Below, one piece after another: positions 57,922-64,000 of a stretch of 64,000 nt of DNA. The translations under genes and the position numbers were made by a program. Positions within the stretch are counted from its first letter, which is position 1. Every line of letters starts with the position of its first letter. Under the pieces are notes generated by a model. The model made no database searches. It was not told the DNA's origin and saw only the letters and a program-made list of their open reading frames with translations. The DNA lies in NCBI GenBank assembly GCA_947630725.1, contig CANRIS010000003.1, forward strand, positions 1 through 64,000. The letters run 5' to 3'. Source of the stretch: an uncultured Clostridia bacterium. Its GTDB lineage: Bacteria > Bacillota > Clostridia > Lachnospirales > CAG-274.

Positions 57922-58136
57922 ATGTTTCCCTCCCTTCATATATAAAAATATAAATAAAATAAATATGAGTATATACATCGCCCCTGAAGACTGCAAAGAG
58001 CTTTTCCCCTGCGTGTCACAAAAGCTTTGCATATAGTCATTTTTAAAAATATATAAACGGCGCTGTCGGCCGCATATATCTATACATTTGTCGGGTATTT
58101 ATTCCGACTGTATTCAAATTTAAAAATTTTATTTCT

Positions 58137-58547
58137 CTATTTTTCCATTTTCTTTTTTTCTTTCAAGCCCACTATATACACGGCAGGCTGAAGAAGCAGC
58201 AAAGGAAGTACCGCCCCAAGAAGGCTCGCAACATCGGTCACCGCCACAACTATGAGTATAACTGCGGCGAGAAAATATCTCATCATATACTGAAGCCTTA
58301 CATAGCTTGATGCCGACTCCTTTTCCATATCCATACTTTTGTTGAGAGCCCTTTCAAGCAGCAGAAACCTTGCGGCGCAAAGAACATATCCTATGACTAT
58401 GCCGAGAGCATATGAGGGCATATTTTTCGCCATAACGATATGGCCGTATCTGGGTACAAACAAAAACCCTGCGGCAAACGCCGCAAGACAGAGGATAAAA
58501 AGCGTCTTTAAAACTCTTTTGGACGTATCCGAAACAAAATCAAACAT
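58137..58547 (-). CDS. atpI: ATP synthase subunit I (AtpI-like)
   Basis: This 136-residue protein has four predicted membrane helices and charged ends. Its location between the AtpZ-like gene and atpB, with 104 bases of gap to the unused upstream part of the atpB frame, marks it as the I subunit thought to help assemble the c-ring. Sequence similarity within this family is weak, so position is the main evidence. Confidence 0.75.
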   Translation of the reverse strand: MFDFVSDTSKRVLKTLFILCLAAFAAGFLFVPRYGHIVMAKNMPSYALGIVIGYVLCAARFLLLERALNKSMDMEKESASSYVRLQYMMRYFLAAVILIVVAVTDVASLLGAVLPLLLLQPAVYIVGLKEKKKMEK

Positions 58548-58551
58548 AATG

Positions 58552-58821
58552 CTATCTCTTTCCCGTGATTTTTTTCATATCGTATTTCTTTTTGTTTTTT
58601 TTATTTTCTTTTTCTTCCTTTTTTGCATATTCCATACAGAACATATACATACTTCGGAATGCAGCCCCCACACCAAGAAAAATGAATATAATAAGAAACA
58701 CAATATCGGTGCCGAAAAGACTGTCAAGAAAATGCCCTATAAGTATGCAGCCCAGAATAGGCGCAAGCATTATAAGCGCAACGTGTGGCAGTATAGCCCA
58801 CATCTTAATAATATCCTTCAT
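58552..58821 (-). CDS. AtpZ/AtpI-type small membrane protein
   Basis: This 89-residue protein has two membrane helices (ALIMLAPILGCILIGHFLD and FLIIFIFLGVGAAFRSMYM) and a highly basic C-terminal tail of alternating Lys and Glu. It matches the AtpZ/AtpI family of small Fo-associated proteins proposed to act in ion transport or assembly. It is the first gene of the atp operon; SD GGCGGTGAT precedes the ATG, and the next gene starts four bases after its stop. Confidence 0.8.
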   Translation of the reverse strand: MKDIIKMWAILPHVALIMLAPILGCILIGHFLDSLFGTDIVFLIIFIFLGVGAAFRSMYMFCMEYAKKEEKENKKNKKKYDMKKITGKR

Positions 58822-58889
58822 AAGATCACCGCCTGTTTAATATTATGTACATAGGTCGAGGCAGAGAAAAACATTTTTTCCAAGGCTTT

Positions 58890-58918
58890 ATTATAACTTT
58901 TTTATCGTATAAAGTCAA
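58890..58918 (-). promoter_or_regulatory. Promoter of the ATP synthase operon
   Basis: On the minus strand TTGACT (58918-58913) and TATAAT (58895-58890) are spaced by 17 bases, about 70 bases before the first atp gene. The -35 box overlaps the stop codon of wecB. Confidence 0.8.
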
Positions 58919-60060
58919 TAGTCAAGTGGTCTGTCTTTTCGTATTCCGAAGGAATAAAGTATGGCCTGCAATATTCTTTCGGCAGCATAGCCGTCGCCGA
59001 ATGGGTTTCGGCTTTTAGCCATAGAGCCATAGACATCTTTGTCGTTGAGTATAAGGTCGGCCTGTCTGTAAATTTCTTCCTTTGTGTTGCCTGCAAGACG
59101 CAGAGTTCCTGCGTCAAGACCCTCGGGTCTTTCGGTCACGTTTCTGAGTACCAGAACAGGCTTGTGCATAGAGGGTACCTCCTCCTGAAGTCCGCCCGAA
59201 TCGGTCATAACAAAATAGGATCTGTTCATAAGATTGTGCATATCCTTCATATCTATGGGATCCGTAAGAAGTATTCTCGGGTGGTTTCCGAGTATTCTGT
59301 AAGCGGTATCCCTTACCGCAGGATTAAAATGCACTGCATATACCACGAAAATGTCCTCGTTGTCCTCAACAAGCTTAAGGGTGGCCTCGCATATGTTTTC
59401 GAGGGGTTTTCCAAGATTTTCTCTTCTGTGAGCCGTCATTGTAACGACCCTGTATCTGTCAAAGTCAATATCGTTGAGACATTCTCTTGTGAACCTGTAA
59501 TTTTCTTCGATGGTGGTCTTAAGGCAGTCAACGGCGGTGTTGCCCGTTATAAAAATGCCCTCCTCGCCTATGTTTTCTGCCAGAAGATGCTCCTTTGCAA
59601 GCTTCGTGGGGGCAAAGTGAAGATCGGCAAGATGACCCGTCAGAACCCTGTTCATCTCTTCGGGAAAGGGCTGCGTCTTGTCGTATGTCCTGAGCCCCGC
59701 CTCAACGTGACCCAGCTTTATGCCGCTGTAAAACGCCGCAAGAGAGCCTGCAAACGTGGTGGTCGTATCTCCGTGTACAAGCACAAGATCGGGCTTTGCC
59801 TCTCTCATAACGCCTTCAAGCCCCACAAGCGCCCTCGTGGTTATGTCTGTAAGCGTCTGCCTTTCTTTCATTATGTTGAGATCATAGTCGGGCTTTATTT
59901 CAAATATATCCAGAACCTGATCGAGCATTTGTCTGTGCTGCGCCGTAACGCACACAAGCTGCTCTATGTATTCGCACTTCTCCATAACCTTTATAAGGGG
60001 AGCCATTTTTGTGGCTTCGGGTCTTGTGCCAAAAATACTCATTACCTTAATTTTTTTCAT
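58915..60060 (-). CDS. wecB: UDP-N-acetylglucosamine 2-epimerase (non-hydrolysing)
   Basis: This 381-residue enzyme interconverts UDP-GlcNAc and UDP-ManNAc, the precursor of ManNAc-containing wall teichoic acids or capsules. Family motifs: SIFGTRPEATKMAPLIK, HGDTTTTFAGSLAAF, HVEAGLRTYDKTQPFPEEMN, MTAHRRENLGKP and DSGGLQEEVP with LRNVTERPEG. The start is set at 60060, after GGAGCAGGA; the frame upstream to 60162 has no ribosome site. It lies just before the atp operon, as mnaA does in several Bacillota. Confidence 0.95.
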   Translation of the reverse strand: MKKIKVMSIFGTRPEATKMAPLIKVMEKCEYIEQLVCVTAQHRQMLDQVLDIFEIKPDYDLNIMKERQTLTDITTRALVGLEGVMREAKPDLVLVHGDTTTTFAGSLAAFYSGIKLGHVEAGLRTYDKTQPFPEEMNRVLTGHLADLHFAPTKLAKEHLLAENIGEEGIFITGNTAVDCLKTTIEENYRFTRECLNDIDFDRYRVVTMTAHRRENLGKPLENICEATLKLVEDNEDIFVVYAVHFNPAVRDTAYRILGNHPRILLTDPIDMKDMHNLMNRSYFVMTDSGGLQEEVPSMHKPVLVLRNVTERPEGLDAGTLRLAGNTKEEIYRQADLILNDKDVYGSMAKSRNPFGDGYAAERILQAILYSFGIRKDRPLDY

Positions 60061-60242
60061 ATTGTTCCTGCTCCTTAATTTAAACATAAAATTACAATAC
60101 GCTATAATAAATATATAATATTTTTGTCCGAATGTCAAATAAAGTATTTGTTCGACAGACATATTTTGTATAATTTTTTCTCAAAAATACACATACGGGT
60201 CATATTTTGCCCTTTGTACACAATACAGACAAAACACCCGAC

Positions 60243-60288
60243 AAAAAAGCCGTCCCGTATATATTATATATGATATATGCGGAACGGC
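60243..60288 (-). terminator. Terminator after queH
   Basis: On the minus strand GCCGT (60288-60284) to ACGGC (60253-60249) form a long stem whose middle part pairs CCG with CGG and ATATAT with ATATAT, followed by six T (60248-60243). It lies just after the queH stop and ends the spo0A-queH transcript. Confidence 0.8.
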
Positions 60289-60294
60289 AGTCGT

Positions 60295-60921
60295 TCATAT
60301 GCTTGTGTCTCTCTCGTTTTTTGAAAATATACAGCCGCAGAAGTTCTGTCTGTAAAGGCCGTATTCCCTCGAAAGCTCTATTGATCTCTTGTAGCCGTTT
60401 TTCTTTTTAAAATCCGACGGCAGATATTTTACTCCTGCCTTTTCGGACTCTTCGGAGCCTATTTCGTTAAGCTTTGCGGCATTTTTGAGAGGACTGATCG
60501 ACAATGTTGTCGTAAAATAGTCAGCATTGAGCCTTGCGGCGGCAGCGGCGGCCTTTGAAAGTCTCAGCCGAAAGCATCGAAAGCATCGCTCTCCGCCCTC
60601 TTTTATATGCTCAAAGCCCTTTACTGCATCAAAAAATTCTTCGGGTCTGTATTCTTCTTCAATAAACTCCACCTTGTTTCTGACAGGCAGCTCCGAAATG
60701 AGTCTCTTTACTTCGTCTGCTCTTTTTGTGTATTCCTCCTGCGGATATATGTTGGGATTGCAGAAAAAAACGGTTATTCTGAAATACTCCGAAAGATATT
60801 CGAGGACATACGAGCTGCAGGGGGCGCAGCAGACATGAAGAAGAAGGGAGGGACATTCTCCGTCCTCCCTTATTTTGTCAATTATTTTTTCAAGCTCCTT
60901 CTGATAGTTTATGACCTTCAT
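60295..60921 (-). CDS. queH: Epoxyqueuosine reductase QueH
   Basis: This 208-residue protein catalyses the last step of queuosine synthesis in tRNA, reducing epoxyqueuosine, as the cobalamin-independent alternative to QueG. The cysteine pattern is diagnostic: LLLHVCCAPCSSYVLEYL, GGERCFRCFRLRL and YRQNFCGCIFSK, enough for iron-sulfur and diiron binding. It starts six bases after the spo0A stop and should be cotranscribed with it. Confidence 0.93.
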   Translation of the reverse strand: MKVINYQKELEKIIDKIREDGECPSLLLHVCCAPCSSYVLEYLSEYFRITVFFCNPNIYPQEEYTKRADEVKRLISELPVRNKVEFIEEEYRPEEFFDAVKGFEHIKEGGERCFRCFRLRLSKAAAAAARLNADYFTTTLSISPLKNAAKLNEIGSEESEKAGVKYLPSDFKKKNGYKRSIELSREYGLYRQNFCGCIFSKNERDTSI

Positions 60922-60927
60922 AGTGTT

Positions 60928-61674
60928 TTATTTTTTGAGATATTCCGAAGAAAGTCCTATAAATTCGCTGTTTGTGGGGCGCTTTGTGCTTGACGGAAGC
61001 TTAAAAACTCTTTTTATATTTTCTCCGTTGTCTCTCTCCCATGCGGTTTCGATGGCGTGCCTTATGGCTCTTTCGGCTCTCACGGGGGTTGTCTTATACT
61101 CCTTGGCGATTTCGGGATAAATAATTTTTGTTACCGCCTCGATAACAGCCTCGTCCTCAAGCACCATAGTCACAGCCGAGCGAAGATACCTGAATCCCTT
61201 AAGATTGGGCGTAATGCCTATGTCGTGAAGAAGCTTGGTTATCATTCTTTTGGTGTCGGCAGCGCCCGATGTGTGAGCCACGCCTGCGGGATTTTCAAAT
61301 ACCCTTGCGCCCCCATCAACGGGAGTCATAATGTCAACGATCCTCGAATAGAGGTTGTCAGAGTCGTAGGGCTTTATCATAACATAGCTTACTCCCATCG
61401 AAAAGGCTCTTGTTACAATTTCATCCGAACACATAGCTGTAGTCACTATTATCCTGCTGTCTGTTTCGCCGAGGTTATTCAGTACGGCAAATCCGTCCAT
61501 ACCGCTGAGGATAAGATCCATAATAATAACATCGGGCTTTGTGTCGATAATACCGTTTAAGCCGTCAATACCGTTATCGGCGGCGCCGACAATTTCAAAC
61601 TCATTTTTTTCACCAAAATAAGCAGTCAGATTTGAAAGAATTTTTTTGTTTGAATCCAGTAGAAATAACTTCAT
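60928..61674 (-). CDS. spo0A: Stage 0 sporulation protein A
   Basis: Spo0A (248 residues) is the master response regulator of sporulation. The receiver domain has the phospho-acceptor Asp53 in IMDLILSGMDGF and Lys101 in MIKPYDSDNL. The C-terminal DNA-binding domain contains HDIGITPNLKGFRYLRSA, EIAKEYKTTPVRAERAIRHA and WERDN. Two ATGs lie close together; I choose 61674, because AAGGGGA is seven bases upstream of it but touches the one at 61680. spoIVB lies immediately upstream, as in other spore-formers. Confidence 0.97.
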   Translation of the reverse strand: MKLFLLDSNKKILSNLTAYFGEKNEFEIVGAADNGIDGLNGIIDTKPDVIIMDLILSGMDGFAVLNNLGETDSRIIVTTAMCSDEIVTRAFSMGVSYVMIKPYDSDNLYSRIVDIMTPVDGGARVFENPAGVAHTSGAADTKRMITKLLHDIGITPNLKGFRYLRSAVTMVLEDEAVIEAVTKIIYPEIAKEYKTTPVRAERAIRHAIETAWERDNGENIKRVFKLPSSTKRPTNSEFIGLSSEYLKK

Positions 61675-61793
61675 TTTCATTCCCCTTAAAATAAAATAAT
61701 ATAGCTTAAACTACAAATCCAGACAGCATTTCTGACAAGTCCATAAAAAAACTTCAAAATTCCGATGTCTGATGATTATACAGCCTGACTACT

Positions 61794-61821
61794 ATTATAC
61801 ACCAACTGACATTTTTTTCAA
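61794..61821 (-). promoter_or_regulatory. Promoter of spo0A
   Basis: On the minus strand TTGAAA (61821-61816) and TATAAT (61799-61794) are separated by 16 bases. A second TATAAT lies at 61780-61775. I could not find a clear Spo0A box in this gap. Confidence 0.55.
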
Positions 61822-61876
61822 GAGGTTTTATAAATTTTTAACAATTATATTTACATATACAACATATAAAATGAAA

Positions 61877-62920
61877 TTATAACATATTTTCAATAAAAAT
61901 ACCATAACCTCTGTCGGGAGCATTCAGAAAAACGTGGGTCAGCGCCCCGACCACCCTGTCGTTCTGCACTATGGGACTTCCGCTCATGCCCTGAATAATG
62001 CCTCCCGTCATATCAAGCAGCCTTTTGTCGGTGATTCTGACGGTCATACATTTTGTGCTGTCGTGAGAAAGTCTGTTTATGCCCTCTATACGGACCGAAT
62101 ATTTTTCGACCTTTCCCGATATGCCCGAAAGTATATAAGCCTCTCCCGTTCTTATGCTGTTTTTGTCACCCACACGATAGGCTTTTCCCTCCGCAAAGCC
62201 CTCGTATACGTTTCCGTAAACTCCGTCCTTGTTGTTTTCATATACCCGACCTATGGCGTCATTGTATGAAAGCTCTCCTATAAGCTCACCCGGGGAGCCT
62301 TTTTTGCCCTTGACGACAGCAGTTATGTCAGCTCTGTAAAGTTCTCCGTCCTCGGCGCTCATAAGCTTTCCCGTATCTACATCTGTAATGCCGTGACCCA
62401 GCGCCCCGAAATGTCTGTCGTTCTTATTATAAAATGTAAGAGTACCTAACCCTTGAGTAGAGTCCCTGACCCAGACCCCAAGCCTGTACACACCGTCATA
62501 TCCCTTAAGCGGAACCACTGAAGCCTTTATTTCCCTGCCGTTTCTTTTTATGACAAAATCAATGCTCCTTCCCTCAGAGCGTTCTACGGCATTTATAAGA
62601 TCCTCTTTGTTTTCAAGCTTTTTTCCGTCTGCGCTCAATATGCAGTCGCCATCTCTGAAAACTCCTCCTGCGGGATACTGTCTGCCGCTGTCGGTGTCAA
62701 GTCCCGTTATGCCCAGAACCATTATGCCGTCCATATCTATTCTTATTCCCACGATTTCGCCGCTCACGATCACCTCTTGGGGAAGCTGGGAGGAGACCGA
62801 TGCGGCAGGACTGTTTTTTGTATAATTTACAATGAAAAAACATATACTGAACAATATAAGAAGCTCTGCAAGTCTTCTTTTTGAAATTATTTTTTTACAA
62901 AAAAAATCGGCAAAGCACAT
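61877..62920 (-). CDS. spoIVB: SpoIVB serine peptidase
   Basis: SpoIVB (about 347 residues) is made in the forespore and cuts SpoIVFA to trigger sigma-K activation in the mother cell. One N-terminal helix (AELLILFSICFFIVNY) anchors it; a PDZ domain follows (GGVFRDGDCILSADGKKLEN), then the S55 peptidase with His in HFGALGHGITD and Ser in IIQGMSGSPIVQND, ending DRGYGIFIENML. I place the start at 62920, behind GGGAGGTAAG; the ATG at 62962 has no good ribosome site and would fall at the start of the predicted transcript. Confidence 0.95.
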   Translation of the reverse strand: MCFADFFCKKIISKRRLAELLILFSICFFIVNYTKNSPAASVSSQLPQEVIVSGEIVGIRIDMDGIMVLGITGLDTDSGRQYPAGGVFRDGDCILSADGKKLENKEDLINAVERSEGRSIDFVIKRNGREIKASVVPLKGYDGVYRLGVWVRDSTQGLGTLTFYNKNDRHFGALGHGITDVDTGKLMSAEDGELYRADITAVVKGKKGSPGELIGELSYNDAIGRVYENNKDGVYGNVYEGFAEGKAYRVGDKNSIRTGEAYILSGISGKVEKYSVRIEGINRLSHDSTKCMTVRITDKRLLDMTGGIIQGMSGSPIVQNDRVVGALTHVFLNAPDRGYGIFIENML

Positions 62921-62966
62921 AATCAACTTACCTCCCAATGTAGCGAAGCTAATTTTTTTCATATAT

Positions 62967-62995
62967 ACTTTGCCCTTTTTAAAGTTCGGCTATAC
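62967..62995 (-). promoter_or_regulatory. Forespore (sigma-F/G-like) promoter candidate of spoIVB
   Basis: On the minus strand GTATA (62995-62991) and GGGCAAAGT (62975-62967) are separated by 15 bases. This fits the sigma-F pattern GyATA-N15-GGnrAnAnT with one mismatch. Transcription would start near 62960 and give a 40-base leader before the start codon at 62920. Confidence 0.5.
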
Positions 62996-63033
62996 CGTAA
63001 AAATGTTGGCTTTGAGCCAATTTTTTCTAATTT

Positions 63034-63735
63034 TTATATATTTTTCAGATATTCTGTCTCATGGGGACTTAAATGTCTGTATCTGCCCTTTTTAAGGCTG
63101 CCCAGATTTATTTTGCCTATGGCTGTACGTTTAAGCGAGACTGCTTTGTTGTCAATTTCTTCCAGCATTTTTCTTACCTGTCTGTTTCTGCCCTCGTGTA
63201 TGGTTACCCTTACTTTAGGAGGATCCTCCGATATGACTTCGAGCCTTGCAGGGGCGGTTTTTCTTCCGTCTATATACATACCGTTTTCAAAATAACGTAT
63301 TTCGTCGGGTGTCGGCGTTCTTCTGACAAGAGCCTCATATACCTTGTCCACATTGTGCGAAGGGTGAGTGAGCCTTTTTGCAAGCTCTCCGTCATTCGTG
63401 AGTATGAGTAGCCCCGATGTGTTGCAGTCAAGTCTGCCTACGGGAAATATCCTTTCATCGACCCCCTTTATAAGATCGACTACCGTTTTTCTTCCTCTGT
63501 CATCGGTGACAGACGTAATGTAGCCTTCGGGCTTGTTAAGAAGAATATAGACCTTTCTTTCTTCGGGGAGTATGACCTCACCGCGAAACCTCACAACATC
63601 GCCCTCCGACACCTTTGTCCCCATTTCGGTCACCACAGAGCCGTTTACCGAAACAAGGCCTTTTTGTATATATTCCTCGGCTTTTCTTCTGGAACAAACG
63701 CCGCAGGACGCAATATATTTTTGCAGTCTTTCCAT
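63034..63735 (-). CDS. rluB: rRNA pseudouridine synthase (RluB/RsuA family)
   Basis: This 233-residue enzyme makes a pseudouridine in rRNA. An N-terminal S4 RNA-binding domain (MERLQKYIASCGVCSRRKAE) precedes the catalytic domain, with the Asp in FPVGRLDCNTSGLLILTNDG and the later HPSHNVDKVYEALV and GRNRQVRKML. The start at 63735 is set by GGGGGAT; the frame upstream to 63777 overlaps the gap. It follows a carboxypeptidase gene, as in other Bacillota. Confidence 0.93.
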   Translation of the reverse strand: MERLQKYIASCGVCSRRKAEEYIQKGLVSVNGSVVTEMGTKVSEGDVVRFRGEVILPEERKVYILLNKPEGYITSVTDDRGRKTVVDLIKGVDERIFPVGRLDCNTSGLLILTNDGELAKRLTHPSHNVDKVYEALVRRTPTPDEIRYFENGMYIDGRKTAPARLEVISEDPPKVRVTIHEGRNRQVRKMLEEIDNKAVSLKRTAIGKINLGSLKKGRYRHLSPHETEYLKNI

Positions 63736-63755
63736 ATTATCCCCCGATTCGGCAG

Positions 63756-64000
63756 CTAAACCGCCATATCTATCCATCTTCCGACTATTTTAAAAAATAT
63801 ATAGTCGAACGTGTGCCTTTCTATAAATTCGTCCGAAACAAGACCGACTCTTCCGACCTCGCTGCCGTCAAGAAACACAACAGCCTCGCCTACCTTATCC
63901 CTCGGCCTTACGGAGGCTTGGATATTATCCGAAAATTCCAATTTTATATCCGGTGTCTCGCCCTCTTTGAGAGGAAGTCTTATCCCCTCGAAAAAAACGG
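63756..64000 (-). CDS. D-alanyl-D-alanine carboxypeptidase, C-terminal part (5' end outside window)
   Basis: The visible 81 codons end at a TAG at 63756 and read FEGIRLPLKEGETPDIK, LEFSDNIQASVRPRDKVGEA and VVFLDGSEVGRVGLVSDEF, then a hydrophobic FDYIFFKIVGRWIDMAV. This is the pattern of the C-terminal beta domain and membrane-contacting end of DacB/DacF-type penicillin-binding proteins. The catalytic domain lies beyond the window. A dac gene before rluB is a common order near spore genes. The call rests on the C-terminus only. Confidence 0.65.
   Translation of the reverse strand, partial: VFFEGIRLPLKEGETPDIKLEFSDNIQASVRPRDKVGEAVVFLDGSEVGRVGLVSDEFIERHTFDYIFFKIVGRWIDMAV

Noticed and set aside
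61681..61876. Spo0A boxes upstream of spo0A
   Set aside because: TCTGACA- and TTGTCAG-like strings occur, but none matches TGTCGAA well enough in either direction.

Overview
The window looks like a chromosomal segment of an anaerobic, endospore-forming Clostridia (Bacillota). Spo0A, the SpoIVB peptidase and dipicolinate synthase subunit B point to sporulation. An oxygen-sensitive class III ribonucleotide reductase points to anaerobic life. The IspH-S1 fusion, the L10 leader, the dgt-dnaG-rpoD-trmK cluster and frequent TTG starts behind strong Shine-Dalgarno (SD) sites fit low-to-mid GC Clostridia. I cannot name a genus. There is no rRNA, CRISPR array, phage or intact insertion sequence.

Layout. 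1-2365 is an AT-rich edge of a surface-polysaccharide locus: a heptose-7-phosphate-kinase-like gene cut by the window edge, the decayed tail of a sugar transferase, and a GT4 glycosyltransferase. 2366-3862 is 1.5 kb without a convincing gene; it holds G/C homopolymer runs, degenerate hairpin repeats and a leftward promoter. 3863-7384 is rfbABDC (dTDP-L-rhamnose). 7406-10903 has a small unknown protein, a DJ-1/PfpI protein and an SLH-SpoIID lipoprotein. nrdDG and a CBS protein follow on the plus strand. From 14941 to 23207 the minus strand carries dpaB, a ClC transporter, an SseB-like protein, a MocR regulator, a GAF protein, a YihY protein and prfC. rplJ-rplL follow, with their autoregulatory leader.

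24676-37611 is one nine-gene minus-strand glycan operon with a single clear promoter (37649-37677). It encodes an ABC-2 permease, a double GT2 glycosyltransferase, a Wzt-type ATPase with a C-terminal extra domain, a SAM methyltransferase, a kinase-fold protein, a flippase-like membrane protein, a polyprenyl-phosphate GT2 and two large membrane GT-C-like proteins. The methyltransferase plus kinase beside a Wzt with an extra domain resembles the WbdD chain-capping logic of Gram-negative O-antigen export, here split over two genes. This is the most interesting system in the window.

37914-44320 (plus) is dgt, dnaG, rpoD, trmK, a Nif3-like gene and a membrane-anchored repeat protein, followed by an elaborate three-arm palindromic element. 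44616-50443 (minus) holds a small alarmone synthetase, an ispH-rpsA fusion, an unusual chorismate mutase-CMP kinase fusion, an HI0933-type flavoprotein and rnhA. Two tRNA genes (Lys-CTT, Arg-ACG) follow. 51454-58821 is a full F1Fo ATP synthase operon whose c subunit has the sodium-binding residues. Then come wecB, queH, spo0A, spoIVB, rluB and the 3' end of a D-Ala-D-Ala carboxypeptidase.

The genes mix housekeeping (replication priming, primary sigma factor, ATP synthesis, translation), sporulation control and two cell-surface glycan loci probably fed by dTDP-rhamnose, UDP-ManNAc and possibly heptose precursors. All functions are read from sequence motifs and family knowledge; no database search was run.
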